Origin: Dastarcus helophoroides
Lineage: Eukaryota; Arthropoda; Insecta; Coleoptera; Bothrideridae
Reading direction: 5' to 3'
Assembly (NCBI GenBank): GCA_028583605.1
Contig: CM053333.1
Location: 29,801,302 to 29,865,301, forward strand
Length of the DNA: 64,000 bases
Positions 12,300-24,282 of the stretch are shown here, piece after piece (the stretch's first letter is position 1; the number at the start of each line of letters is the position of its first letter). The notes under the pieces were generated by a model. That model saw nothing but the letters and a program-made list of their open reading frames with translations. It did not search any database and was not told where the DNA came from. A program made the translations under genes and the position numbers.

Positions 12300-13100
12300 A
12301 ATAATATAATACAATAGAAAAATGGTTTCAGATATATTATACCAGCAGAAAAGAGGGATATTTGGATTGTAAAATCATGGAATGGTGGGCTTCCTGGAGT
12401 TGAAGATGAAAAAGTTCTTAAAAATTTTCATATGTGCAAGGAAATGCCGAAAAAACTAAAGAAATTTGCATTATCAACCCTGAACCTACTAAGTTTGAAT
12501 GTGAAGATGGGTTTTAATAATAATTGAAATATTTTTGGTAATTTTGAATGCAATTGAAAGCAACAAAGAAAATTGCTTCAGCTATCCACCTATTAAGGAA
12601 AAATATGACATTCGAGCCGTCAAAAATAAGAGGTAAGAAATTCCTTAGAGGCATAATAAATATATTTTTGCTCCTATTTGCCAAGAACATATTGACATTT
12701 CCAACCCTTATTTCAGGGAATTCTTTATTATTCATAATTATTTAATTTTACTATGGGTAAAAACGCAACAGAAATTTAAAATTCCACAAGGTTTTGATAA
12801 ATATTTACCAATAATAATAATATAATGCGAAACCTGGTCCGGTGTTAGCAAATATTTATCAAAACCTTGTGGAATTTTTAATTTCTGTTGCGTTTTTATC
12901 GTTAATAAAGTTTAATAGTTATGAAGAACATGTTGATTAAATAAATTATATCTATTTATACCATAATTTGATATAGATAAACTTGGTGAATACTCAAAAA
13001 CTGAACCTTCATTTCTCGTGGCTGGTGAAACCCCAAATCCCGTTTTACAATTTCCAGAGAAGGTTTATGCACTTTATAAGAAGAGTTTTTGATGGTGAGT
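12300..13100 (+). other. Possible degenerate exons of an unrecognised gene
   Basis: Three stretches look like exons more than random sequence. One follows a TTTCAG acceptor near 12332 and reads DIWIVKSWNGGLPGVEDEK. One near 12548 reads KKIASAIHLLRKNMTFEP and ends at a GTAAG donor near 12634. One near 12980 reads GEYSKTEPSFLVAGETPNPV followed by FPEKVYALYKKS. I do not recognise the family. They may be remnants of one host gene or of an intron-bearing transposon. Stops follow each within a short distance and no continuous protein can be assembled with confidence. Confidence 0.25.
12758..12898. repeat. Hairpin element, 49-bp inverted arms
   Basis: Arms at 12758-12806 and 12850-12898 are inverted complements with one visible difference, separated by 43 nt. 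They begin TAAAAACGCAACAG. This is a small foldback or the stem of a MITE; no flanking duplication was identified. Confidence 0.8.
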
Positions 13101-13939
13101 CTAAAGTTAGGAGCTTGTAATTATATTATTCAAAATATATTTTTGGGTTCCTCAGATTGACTAGTACAAGTGGAATCGAATTCGAGCATACTTCCGATTT
13201 AGATAAGATGTTTGGTATGTCCTAGATGTTGATGAAATGGAAAATGTAATGACCCATTTAAGTGGTTAAGTGGTGACTACTGTTCTAAAGAGTCGTCAAT
13301 AGTATTTTTTGGATCATCTAATATGCAGGAAAACACCAAAGGTGCATTAAATATTATTCATTTGTTGAAGTAGAGTATTTGTTAACTAATTTCCTTTATT
13401 TTATCTGATAATATAAAGCTTGCTTTTAGTGGATGGTGCAATTAGTATATAGTTGTTTATAAGGATTTTGTAATTGGATAATATTATTAACAGGTTTTGT
13501 ATTACAAACATATGCATTTAATCATATTTTGTTCAAAACTGATATATTCAAGTTTAATAATTAAATGTTTATTAATTGTTAGAAATAATCAATTTTTTAA
13601 TACATAAAATTATTTCATAAATGACTGCGTTATAATTTGCCTTATACCCAAAATATAAATTTTTGAAGTATTGCACAGTATTAAATATTTGTCATTTAAA
13701 ATATGTGGCTTAGTACATTCTATACACGTCACATATTCTAAATGCACAATTTATTCCGTGGAATATTTCAAAAACATTTTTATAGTTTTAAATTTAAATA
13801 TTTTGAAAAACCCGCGTTCTCTAAAAGAAGGTTACAGTTTCCTGTAACAATGACAGTGACAGATAAGAGATAGGGATTTGAGGTACCTAGAGAGGGCGCC
13901 GATCACGCTTAAACCAGCATCTCATCTCTTTCTACAGGA

Positions 13940-14160
13940 GTCAGTTATCTTTTTTGATCTTGTCTTTGGTTAGTATTTCTCTGAAGATGATAACTTCACT
14001 ATCGAAATGCGTTAGATCAATCTTTGTTGTGTTTTTTAATCGTTCTTGGTTTCAGGGGCAAGATTGGTATTTCAACCAAGGACCAGTCCGTTCCACCAAA
14101 ATTAAAACAAGTAGTAGCATTACTTGTTATCATAAAGAACATAATATTGGCAATTTTTAA
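13940..14160 (+). mobile_element. PLE terminal fragment related to the 35-kb element
   Basis: The segment reading TTGGTTTCAGGGGCAAG, then ACCAAGGACCAGTCCGTTCC (about 14047-14095), matches with few changes the sequence at 35388-35450 inside the Penelope-like element. Upstream, CTGAAGATGATAAC ... TATCGAAATGC (about 13980-14010) resembles PLE 3' sequences that carry hammerhead-like boxes. Stem I does not form convincingly, so I do not call a ribozyme. No coding domain. Confidence 0.6.
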
Positions 14161-15424
14161 TTTGGGTTGGTAGTGATATTAGCCAAATTTCAACATAAAA
14201 TTCTAGCTTTGAACACTCAGCATCTTTTAAACCAGCAATATTTGTAAAATGCATGTTCGACTTAATTGTCATATTCTAGTCTTTAGTGTCTCCAACGTCG
14301 AGACTAGACTTTTTGTCTAGAAGTTTCTTCTATCGTGACATGAATTTGCGAAAGAAAGGACATCCCATATCAGTTTCAAGTTAATATTTCTTTAATGTTT
14401 TGCTAACGTTTTGACTATGAAATCAGGACTTTATTTCTAGAAATTTTGACTTTAACGTTGAAATTGCGACTATCGCGACATGAATTTGCGAAATAAAGTA
14501 GAATATCCTTTAATTTTAAGCACAGCATATTTTTATGAGGTAGCATCAAAAAACCTATTTGATTTAACTAATTTGGAATTTTTTCTCTAACAGTTTTCCA
14601 TTTATAAAAGAAACCAGACGCCATTACCCTGTCTCATTCTCAATAAATCATTCTGTATAATACACTTAAGTCCTATAGCAGTTCTTGTATAATACTGTTT
14701 AATTCTGAGACATTTTAAAAATACTTATTATCTGTTTTAAAGCTCGATGGACAAAAATGAAAAACATAATTTTTCTAAACCTAACTTCCTGATGCTGCAT
14801 CGTTTACAGTCAATAAACATGATAAATATCTGACAGTTAAATAAAAAAAAGTAAAAACAATGATAGCAAGCAAAGTTCTGAGCAAAGGTAGAGAAAACAC
14901 TATCTGGCATCTTAAGCATTCTAAATTAAGTATTTTATAGATAATTAGGCATTTAGTGAATCTAAAGTAGTTTTTATTAAGCGATTAACAAATTGAAAAT
15001 CGAGTTCAAGATATATTTAATTCAATTTTCTCTTTGATAATAAAGGTAACTGTTTAAAAACTTTCACTTTGTATGTAAAATATTTTCCTACTTTCGATTA
15101 ATCAACATACAATTCAGCGAACTAGGATAAGTTTCCCATCTAGTGTGCTGCGGTCATGAAGAAGGGAATTCTTATATTGTTTAACCCTACTTTCGAAGCG
15201 CCTAAAAAAGCAATACTGTTTCTGATAGTACTGCAGAATATTTATGTCAAGGTTAGACGTCAATTTGGTTGGAAAGAATCAAATAAGGAAGATACGCGAA
15301 CATGAACATACATTTGATATATCAGTCTTTCAAATGTTGTTTAATAAAAATGTTTCAAGGTCTCAAAGAAATACATCTAAAATTTGTAAGTATGTAAATT
15401 AATAGTAAAATGAAGATGTTATTG
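14161..15424. other. Intergenic, nothing recognised
   Basis: A related pair of segments (CATGAATTTGCGAAA, near 14339 and 14479) suggests a small old duplication. No gene supported. Confidence 0.4.
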
Positions 15425-16150
15425 TTTTTTTAAGCTAAATCCACTCGCACTGTTATGCCTTTAATGTATTGTGAGCAGGATGCGAAAATATAGACAGATG
15501 GCGATGAACCGCCTTTTTAAGTGAGGATAGATTGTAATTGCCAGGTAAAAACTCCGTTCGGCTATGAATTCTGGAGTTTAAAAGCTCTACAGAAAAAAGA
15601 GTCTCCGTAAACAAAAGTTCTCATTTGGCACAGGAATCTGCCTTCTCTGAATGTCCTGTGTGTCTCAAGAATGTTGCCCTTAAGAGGATGAAACCTATCA
15701 GTTTCTGCAAGCACCTGCAATCAAAATATTTGTAGAAAAGAGACAAGTCATCCACCATCCACCTGTGCTCCAGTTTTTCTAGAGAATCGGTAAAATTCTC
15801 GTCATCAATTAGGCGAATCGTTCTTTTTTGAATGAGAACAGTAACCCAGTGTTGCCCTTACTTGAGCTTTGTAGAGACTGAGCAGCTAAAGAGATGTGAA
15901 GTACTTTTTCGCCGTAAAAAGAAAGTTAACTTTTGAACGGCTGACTTGCCTATGGTACCCAAAGGAAGTTAGTACTCGTATTTACTTCTAGGATAGACAT
16001 ATTAGATTTCGTGGGGAGGATTTTAACGTCCATAAGAATATTGGTTGCATTATCCCTTGATGTGTTCTTAAGGAAAACAGCGGGCTAAGTTGTTGAGGCA
16101 TTGAAGTCAATCAAATTTTTCTTTCTCTATTCCAAGACGATTTGAAGCAC
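15425..16150 (-). pseudogene. 3' end of the jockey/CR1-group LINE, minus strand
   Basis: Read on the minus strand, short frames match the C-terminal third of the LINE at 46321-48700 in order: DFNAS near 16100, TSRDNATNI near 16060, KKYFTS near 15905, RLIDDE and TDSLEKLEHRWMV near 15790-15830, then KKAVHRHLS and TLKA near 15440-15500. Frameshifts and stops are frequent. It begins after RT motif C, so it is a 5'-truncated LINE insertion, as expected from incomplete target-primed reverse transcription. Confidence 0.8.
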
Positions 16151-19055
16151 GATTGATAATGGCTTGTCAAAAGAAAAGGATCACACAGGCTGTTTAAAAT
16201 GCGATTCGATATATTTTACACTTGATAAATTAGAAAATCTTTTTTGTTTTACTGAGTAGCGATACTAAATTATATCATTATTAAAAAGTTCAATAAATAT
16301 TCGTTGCAGTTAGAAAGTATATCTTTGGTAACAAAACAAATATTTTTAAGAGAAAGAAAACCCATCATTTAATAGCTATGAGTTCTTCAATTCCAAAATT
16401 TTATTGCTAATCCAAGATTTACAAAGATAATTGTCCCATATGGGTAGTTGTTTGATGCAAGGGCTTCATAATAAAGGGATATATGTAGAAATTTTACGAA
16501 ATTATTACTTTATGTTTAATAAAATTATTCCACACTTTTCTACGTTCCATAGTCCTTAATTCATATTATTAAAGTATATCCTCATATGCTCATACGCGAA
16601 AATAAAAAAGCAAACTAAAAGCAGAATTTTAAAAGTGTTTACTTTTAATTCTCCTGTAAATTTCAAATTTTGCTACTACACCCCTCTGTTACGAAGCTCT
16701 CGTTTATATAGAATAAACCGAGCAGATTATCATTTACATAAAAATTAAATAAATTTTGTAATTCGCATATCTTTACGTATTAGGAATTGGTTAGATTTAG
16801 TCAGTAAAGTAATAATTGTTTTTAAATATACCAGAATATGTATAACATTTTTTACCTGTCAATCCCCAGAGAAGCCTTAAATAATTTACCTGTCAACACA
16901 ATTAAAGTAGTAGCCCGAATATAAGGGATGTTTCTTATTATTGATACTTTAAAGTCGAAGTCTTAGTAATGTAATGTAACAACTTTTCTTACTAGTACTG
17001 CAAGAAATACTGCATTTTCAATTATTTAAATGGGTTTGAAGATGACCTGCTTTATTAATTACTTAATTACTCGTATTAAATATTTGCTTGATTAAATCTC
17101 ATTTTCTTTGAATTATTTTATGAAAAATGAATGAATCGCTTTTGATTTGGATTATCTTTCTCTAAATATTAAAAAAAAATGCTGTCGTCGTGTTCAATTT
17201 GATGTCGCGTTATATTGTGACTACTACGTCAGTAATATATTAATAAATTTAAAAATCTGATTAATGTCTGTTTTATTTCTGACTAAATTAGAACTAAGTG
17301 CATTGTTAATGACAAAATGCATTTTGCGTAGAAGAATTACAATAATACATAAAAAATTAGCAAAAGAAAATACTGTTTTTATTTTCAGCAATATACAATT
17401 TTTGCAACATTTACTTGGCAACCATACATTCTATCGAAAAAGCTATCAAAATGCCGCAAAACTGTTGTTTTCAGATCAATACTATAATTAAACGGCGTAG
17501 TCGAAGCTTCCATTTCAAATTAGGAAATAAATAATAGTCACTGGGGACCACTTTCGTACAATAACCTGATCGTTACTACGTATTCCTTTGATACGAATTA
17601 TGGAGTAGTAGAACCAAGCAGCGAAACGTGTTTGAATTTTTCATTATGCCTTCCCAGATCCAAAATATTGTGACCATAATTTTTTCCTTATTCTTGTCAA
17701 CTTTGCTTCTATTGGATATCATTCAGAAACTTTATTAATAGTTAATTGAACGAAAATAATACAAACAATTCCACAATATTTCAAATTTGTCCAATTATCC
17801 AAAGCAGTTTCGCTTTTTAATAGCATAATCAGCAGATGATATGAACACACTAACCGATGATGATGTAAAGCGGTTAACATAGTTTCGCAAATCTAAGACT
17901 ACCTTTGATATTTTTCTTATGCAGGTTGCCTCATTAGTGCCTTATTGGTCTATACCAGGAATTGACAACCTTTAGAGAACAGCAGGTCACTTTTAAAAGA
18001 AATATCTTTTAAAGGACTCCACAACTCAAAAAAATATTTAGTCGTACTAAATTTTAATGCAATTTTATAACAAGATATATACATCCAATTTATAAATTTC
18101 TAAGCACTGATTGATGGACAACGCCGTGCGTAAGCCCTAAACGAGTGATTCTAAGAGCAAGAAATTTCCAAGGTAATACGTAAGTGAGCACTAGAAGAGA
18201 ATTTTTCAAAATTGAGTCTCTAAGGTGGTAAAAGTAGGGTATTTATACGTATCCGCGAATGCATATTTAAATAAAATTGATATCTACTTTTATGAAAAAA
18301 ATTTTAGAAAACAAAAGTTTCCGTATTTAGCTTGTAAACATGTAAAGTTACCAATTATATCTCAGTTTTTGCTGAATAGTAGATAACAGTATTTTTCAGT
18401 AGTCCAGTACAGTATTTCGGTCTGCTTACCAATAAGAACGACAGAGCAAACTTTGGTATGAGGCAAGAGGGAAAGAGAAGCTAAATCGGCATAAATGCTA
18501 AATGGTAATTCATTTATGTGTATCTTCTTTATTATGACAGTGATAAATCGCCTTATGGCTTCATAATTTTCTTCGATTCAACAACTGGGAGAATGATAAG
18601 GATACATGTGCAGCGCACATGTCACCTGGCACCCAGAGACTCTTCAGGAAAAGACCATTTAGAAAATAGAAGAAAGAAGAAGTGTTTGTGGCGCCGCGAA
18701 GCCGGATTAAGGGAACTAAAATAGCTTTCCTCTCTTTCTTTTTCTCTTTCTCTCTCATTACTTCTATAATACGACGCAACCGGTTAACGCATATTCGTTA
18801 TTCCTTTATTTACTGGGCGAATTTTGCAAATAGACGTCGTTGTTTGGTGAACTAATTGTAAGGTAATTTACGTTTAAAAGCGTATTCCAGGTAAGTAACT
18901 GATTAAAAATATGAAACGAAAATAAATCTAAATTTCATTAACAGCAATGTATTTACAATACACGAAATCCTTCAGTAGCTACGCTGAATTTGTTGTTTGA
19001 AATTGCCTTAAATGTAAACTTTGCATCTAGAATTTACTCTTTTATTAATTAATAA
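16151..19055. other. Long AT-rich stretch, no gene recognised
   Basis: Several 60-75-residue open frames occur on both strands, but none shows a domain, a codon pattern or splice context that sets it apart from chance. The last few hundred bases could be the 5' flank of the P-type transposon that follows; no terminal repeat was found. Confidence 0.4.
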
Positions 19056-19438
19056 TGTTACGAGCTTATCGATTCGAATTGATTAACACGTGAATTAAAT
19101 AATACCCATTTTATTTTTAAACTCAACTCGGATCACTTCAACTGAATAATTAACTCACTTATTGACTTCTAACTGCTAACTCACTACTTAACTACACCGA
19201 CTTTAACTAACTGACTCGAGAGAAAACTGACCGCCTTATATAGTTTTGGCATCCAGGTTCTAGAACAATCCGGCAGATAAGGCTTATGGTTTGCCGAAAT
19301 TTCGGGAACGCTTATCTGCCGTTTGCTTCGTTATCGCGGTCGCTTTCCCCTTATCAGATCATTCTAGAAACTTTTCTTATACATTAAATTCTACAATTCT
19401 ATTCTAAATTCTATACCATCTATTTACATTGCGTTACA
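19056..19438 (-). repeat. Solo LTR of the gypsy-like family, minus strand
   Basis: A 383-bp copy of the LTR seen at 25202 and 29272, starting TGTTACGAGC and ending GCGTTACA, flanked by the 4-bp duplication ataa (19052-19055 and 19439-19442). No internal sequence adjoins it. It lies about 60 bp upstream of the THAP-type reading frame, so it may have inserted into the 5' region of that transposon. Confidence 0.9.
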
Positions 19439-19496
19439 ATAAATTTAATGCTTTTGTAGGTAAGTGAATTAACAAGTAAGCTTCAAAACTGTGAGA

Positions 19497-22457
19497 ATGA
19501 CATCCCTCAAATCAGGTTACGTTTGTTGCATACCGAATTGCAACAATATTTATGAATTTGGAAATAAACAAAAAGGTAAGAAGTTTTTTAAATTTCCGTC
19601 TGACAAAAATCTTTGCTCCTCGTGGGTAAATAAAATTAAAGAATTTCTTCCAAATTTTGAATTCAATTATTGTAGACGAGTTTGTGAGGACCACTTTCAC
19701 TTAAAGAATTTTCCTAGTACGTTAAAAATAAGATTGAATAAATTTGCAGTGCCTGATTTGGTTTTGATTGCTCCTGGAAATAATATTGTTAATGTAGATA
19801 AATCTTCAACTGTTTTACTATCAGCAAAAAGAAAATTAAATTTTGATAATTTATTAACTTCTCAGGAAGCTCCAGCTGGCAATACATCAAGTAATAAAGG
19901 TTTTCATAGTGGTGGTGGTTTGTCGGCTTCTATAAGCGTCACTCGCAGCAACCAGTTGTCTCCTCGTAAAAAATATCTTTATGATATTTCTAAATTTCAA
20001 AAGCAGCAAATTTTTAACTTATAAGGACGTATTATAAAGTACAAAAATAAATTGCAAACTGCAACTTCTATATCTTCTACAAAATTATTCAGACAGCTTG
20101 AATAAGGTATAAGTAATTGTGGTGTCCAATTTATTAAATCTCAGTTTAGAAATTGTTCATTAAAATTGCATGGTCAACGTTGGTCTCCTCAAGAAAAAGC
20201 ATTTGCTTTAGCATTTTATAAACGTGGTCCCCGGAGTTATAGGTTTTTGCAAAGATGTTTAAAATTACCAAGTGTTTCTACTCTGCAATTGATTCTTCGA
20301 TCTGTAAATTTTGATACTGGAATTAATCAGCATGTTTTTAAAAAATTGAAACAAAAAGTAAAGAAAATGAAATCCTTGGATAAATTTTGTTGTTTAATGT
20401 TCGATGCGATGTCTTTTTCGTATGATTTAAATTATGACCATGCCTTGCGTAAAGTAATTGGCTACGTAGATTTAGGTAAATTAAAACGTTTTAATGAAAT
20501 GGCGAATTATGCTTTAGCTTTTATGGTTTCAGGATAAAGAAAAAAATGGAAGCAACCATTAGCCTATTACCTTACTAAAGATCAAATAAAAACATCTCAT
20601 TTAAAAGTCATTTTAAAAGAAATTATTAAAGAATTACAAAATATAGGTCTTAAAGTTGTATGTTGTGTATCAGATCAAGGAATGCAGCTGCTTTTAAGCA
20701 ATTAATAGAGGAATGTCATACTGACAAATCATACACTTTTTTTATGGTAAATGGTCAAAAAATTGTAGTACTGCATGACATTCCACATCTTTTAAAAAAT
20801 ACAAGAAATGCCCTAAAAATGTATAATATTCAATTTGAGGATGGTAAGATTGCCCAGTGGGACGACCACATACTTCAGTGTTACGAAATTGATAGTGAAA
20901 GTAGAATTCAAATGTTACATAAAATCAAAAGGGAAGATTTAGATCTTCCTTACTCACACCTAAAAATGAAAGTTTCTATTGCAGCTAAAACTATGAGTCA
21001 TACTGTGGCGGCTACACTGGAAACTTTTGCATCTCATTCTATTATTTCTTCTAACGCGACCCACACTGCACAATTTGTTAAAGGTATTAATTTATTATTT
21101 GATTCTTTAAACGCGACTCCTTTTCGAAATGAAGCAAAGGAATTAAGGCATAGTGTGAGTAAGAAGAGTAAACATGTTACTTTTTGGCATTCAAAGTTGA
21201 ATAAAATTGAATCTTAGAAATTTTTAGATCAAACAACAGGATCTGCATCAAGGGCTCCAAGATGCAAAGCAGGTTGGATTCAAACTATCAAAGGAGTTTT
21301 GATGATATGGAGTATTTGTGAGAAAGCAGGGTTTCAGTACTTGCAAACTCGACATTTAAATCAAGATCCACTTGAAAATCTTTTTAGTATAATAAGACAG
21401 CATGGAAGGGCACATACAAATCCATCACCTTTTCAGTTTATTAGTGCTCTTAAAACTAGTATCCTGAATGGGCTTATTATACCAAAAAGTTATGGAAAGA
21501 ATTGCGAGGATGATGATTTCGATCGAATTAAGGCATAGTATGAGTAAGAAGAGTAAACATGTTACTTTTTGGCATTCAATGTTGAATAAAATTGAATCTT
21601 AGAAATTTTTAGATCAAACAACAGGATCTGGATCAAGGGCTCCAAGATGCAAAGCAGGTTGGATTCAAACTATCAAAGGAGTTTTGATGATATGGAGTAT
21701 TTCTGAGAAAGCAGGGTTTCAGTATTTGCAAACTCGACATTTAAATCAAGATCCATTTGAAAATCTTTTTAGTATAATAAGACAGCATGGAAGGGCACAT
21801 ACAAATCCATCACCTTTTCAGTTTATTAGTGCTCTTAAAATTAGTATCCTGAATGGGCTTATTATACCAAAAAGTTATGGAAAGAATTGCGAGGATGATG
21901 ATTTCGATCTTTTAGAAGATCTAACTGAATTTCTCTCAGATACTTCCGCATCTAATACCCCGGTACAAATATTTTCAGAAGATAATGATAACCTGAAAAA
22001 GTCCTTGATGCAAGTTCTGCCTCCTCAAGATTTGACTATTGTTGACAAGGAAGCACTGACATATGTGGGGGGCTTTTTCATCAAAAAAGTTTTAGATTTT
22101 ACCTGCCAAGACTGCAGCAAATCTCTTTTAAGTGATAATATTTTAGAACATCACATATTCACCATGTTTAAAGAGTTTGATGATCAGAAACGTCTAAAGT
22201 ATGTATCTGAGCAATTGTGTTTTTATATTGCTCACATACATGACTTAATACTAACAGCTTTGAAACACCATGGTCATGAATTCGATATTTATAAAAAGCT
22301 TCAGTTGCATTTATCTTCTAATGTTAATTTTGATTGGTATCTATGTTCAGTTCATAAGAATTTGATAAAAGAGTTGCTTATTTCAAGGATGGTGAAAACT
22401 CTGGTTACAAAATTTTTTAAAGACTTTAAATTTAACAAAAGAACAAGAAAACAATGA
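19497..22457 (+). pseudogene. P element/THAP9-type transposase, broken
   Basis: The start at ATG 19497 opens a THAP zinc finger: CCIPNC, FFKFPSD, the conserved W in SSWVNKI, VCEDHF, and KFAVPDLVL as the AVPTIF-like box (residues about 6-90). THAP binds the transposon ends in P-type elements. Downstream, WSPQEKAFAL is the conserved P-transposase segment. FDAMSFSYD and VSDQG give the RNase H-like acidic residues, and RHLNQDPLENLFSIIRQHG gives the C-terminal catalytic region. Damage: in-frame stops near 20022, 20103 and 20535, a frameshift near 20683, a TAG at 21215, and a 385-bp tandem duplication of part of the C-terminal region. The last intact piece is 21684-22457. Terminal repeats were not found. 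A solo LTR sits just upstream. Confidence 0.88.
21141..21910 (+). repeat. 385-bp tandem duplication inside the P-type transposase
   Basis: Copy 1 is 21141-21525 and copy 2 is 21526-21910, offset exactly 385 bp. I count about seven base differences. Both carry the same TAG stop after KIES, so that stop predates the duplication. The 385-bp unit is not a multiple of three, so the duplication also shifts frame. Confidence 0.92.
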
Positions 22458-22569
22458 AGTTTTTACATAAATAACGAATTTATAACTTGTTTTTGTATAT
22501 TATTAACTGTTTGGAAGTTTAGAATAACTGTTTTGTTTTTATGCAATGTTGCATGTTGGCGATGGCCAT

Positions 22570-22775
22570 AGTTTCTCTATGGACCAATAGGTGGTAGTAC
22601 TAAGAGTCACTCGCTTGACGTCTGTGAATGTTTTAGTACTTACTTGTAGGAACATTTGTTAGCATTCGAGTTGGATATACCAAACTGACGAGATCTAACA
22701 AGATCGAAACCGGTATTTGGTTTCCAAACTTCAAATCTAATAAATGTTCGAACCTATTGATCTGTGCATATTAAA
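22570..22775 (+). repeat. Hammerhead-bearing repeat, copy 1
   Basis: About 200 bp starting around GACCAATAGGTGGTAGTACT and ending near CCTATTGATCTGTGCAT. Related copies lie at 51760-52735 (minus, interrupted) and 52760-52960 (plus). No protein is encoded. Size, lack of coding sequence and the embedded type I hammerhead resemble the small animal elements called retrozymes, or PLE terminal repeats. It directly follows the P-type transposase pseudogene, without evidence that the two belong together. Confidence 0.75.
22671..22727 (+). ncRNA. Type I hammerhead ribozyme, complete core
   Basis: All core elements are present. Inner stem I pairs ACCAAA (22679-22684) with UUUGGU (22716-22721), followed by CUGACGA (22685-22691). 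Stem II is GAUCU/AGAUC with an AACA loop (22692-22705). GAA is at 22706-22708. A three-pair stem III ACC/GGU with no loop occupies 22709-22714, and the cleavage nucleotide is A17 at 22715. An outer stem I of five pairs, UUGGA (22671-22675) with UCCAA (22723-22727), is separated by an asymmetric internal loop, as in natural fast-cleaving hammerheads. The very short stem III matches the minimal hammerheads of PLEs and retrozymes, which are thought to work better as dimers. Confidence 0.85.
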
Positions 22776-23528
22776 ATCCTTGTTTTGTTTTTGTTAATTT
22801 TATAATGTGTTTATTTTCTGTTTCATAGTTTATTTTTTTATTTATCTTTTCTTATATGTTTATGTATTTTTATGTATTATTACAGGAAAATAAAACCTTG
22901 AAATGATTTACATCTGTCCAACAAACATTTAGACAGTTGTTTTTACATAAAAGGTATATCAAAAGTTTAATGTACATACTAACTAAGCAATAATGTACAT
23001 ACAAGTTATTATAAGCGTTATGTTGATTATTTATAGTTTTTGTTCCTTCGTATATAATTATATTGTTTACTCTTTGCATTAAAATACTTTGTGTGCTTTT
23101 TTTCAGGTTTCATGTTGTCTTTAGTCATTTTTTTTATATTTATTTATTCTTTACATTTAAATACTTTCTGTGTGTTTCAGAAATCACAAGTGCTGAGGTA
23201 TTTCTGTGGGCATTAACTTTATTATTAATTTTCATTTTGTTGACTTTTTTCTGCCTCTATCTAAAATTTATGAAAAATAAATTGCTGAAATATTTGTAAA
23301 CTGCAAGACAAAATTGTCGCAGAAACAAATTTTGCCATGTAACCTGTACATTAGAATTTGACTTTGATACATTTTTCTATTCAATAATATCTACAATTTA
23401 TTTTCCAAAACACTTAGATGCAGAAAAGAATCAACAGAATGAAAAGTAGTATTCCTCTCGCAGTAAAAAGGGCAGACCTGTGAAATACTATTATTATTGT
23501 TGTTTATATTTAAAAATAAAAACTTACA

Positions 23529-23529
<1 letters not shown>
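22776..23529. other. AT-rich intergenic sequence
   Basis: Open frames at 22870-23079 (minus) and 23063-23299 (plus) are hydrophobic because of T-rich composition and have no supported identity. Confidence 0.4.

Positions 23530-23585
<56 letters not shown>
23530..23585. repeat. (AT)n microsatellite, about 55 bp
   Basis: Uninterrupted alternating AT from 23530 to about 23585. Confidence 0.97.
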
Positions 23586-23587
<2 letters not shown>

Positions 23588-23711
23588 AACCTTCATTTAT
23601 GAAAATATAAATTTTGATCATCACAATTTTTTTACGAGTTTTAACACAATGTCCCAAAGTACTCAACCAACCTTGTAGTCTTTTTATTAAATTCGGGAAA
23701 AAAGATATGCC

Positions 23712-23821
23712 ACATCAGTAATTGGCACTAATAATTACGCAAGTTTTTGCGAAATTATCAACCATCAGTAATTGGTAATAATTACTCAAAAACTTGCGTA
23801 ATTAGTACCAATTACTGATGT
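23712..23821. repeat. Palindromic repeat built on one motif used three times
   Basis: The left arm (23712-23749) and right arm (23787-23821) are near-complements beginning ACATCAGTAATTGG. The centre (23763-23785) repeats CATCAGTAATTGG once more in direct orientation. It can fold into a long hairpin and may be a MITE or the product of replication slippage. Confidence 0.75.
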
Positions 23822-24282
23822 AAAAATCTTCTTTTTAAATACATTAAATATTTGAAAAACGGTGGGAAAATTTGTCGATAGTACAGCTTTCTGTGTTGTT
23901 GGTATTACAGTGTTCTGTTTTTAAGATAATAGTTCCGTTAACCACGAGGGACGTACGCTATCCACAGAATTGCACGTAGTTGATACTCTTTCTTAGTTTC
24001 TCTATGCTGGCATCGATTGGCGTTATTTAACATAAACTTATGACCGCCTCCAATCTGCATTAAATAAAATATTCCCTAGTAGCCCGCCCATCGCGGTCGT
24101 AGAGAGCATGCAACGCCTGCGAGCGGCACTATCAAGGGGGCGGCAACAAACATGTAGTCAGGTATTTATTCCAAATTAAAAATACGTACTTGCAAAAATA
24201 TGAAACTTAAAAAAATGGACGGTTTTGCGCTAAAATGCATTATTTTTCAAAATCGAATTTTCCAAACTTTTAAACTGAAGTA
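23822..24282. other. Intergenic with a short GC-richer island
   Basis: Around 24080-24150 the sequence is unusually GC-rich for this window, with CpG-containing words such as CGCCTGCGAGCGGC. No open frame or known RNA was identified. Confidence 0.35.

Noticed and set aside
13975..14015. Hammerhead in the PLE fragment at 14 kb
   Set aside because: CTGAAGA and GAAAT boxes with a four-pair stem between them exist, but an extra base separates the box from the stem and stem I cannot be formed.
18518..18779. Overlapping open frames of about 70 residues
   Set aside because: They are on opposite strands of the same low-complexity segment and show no domain.
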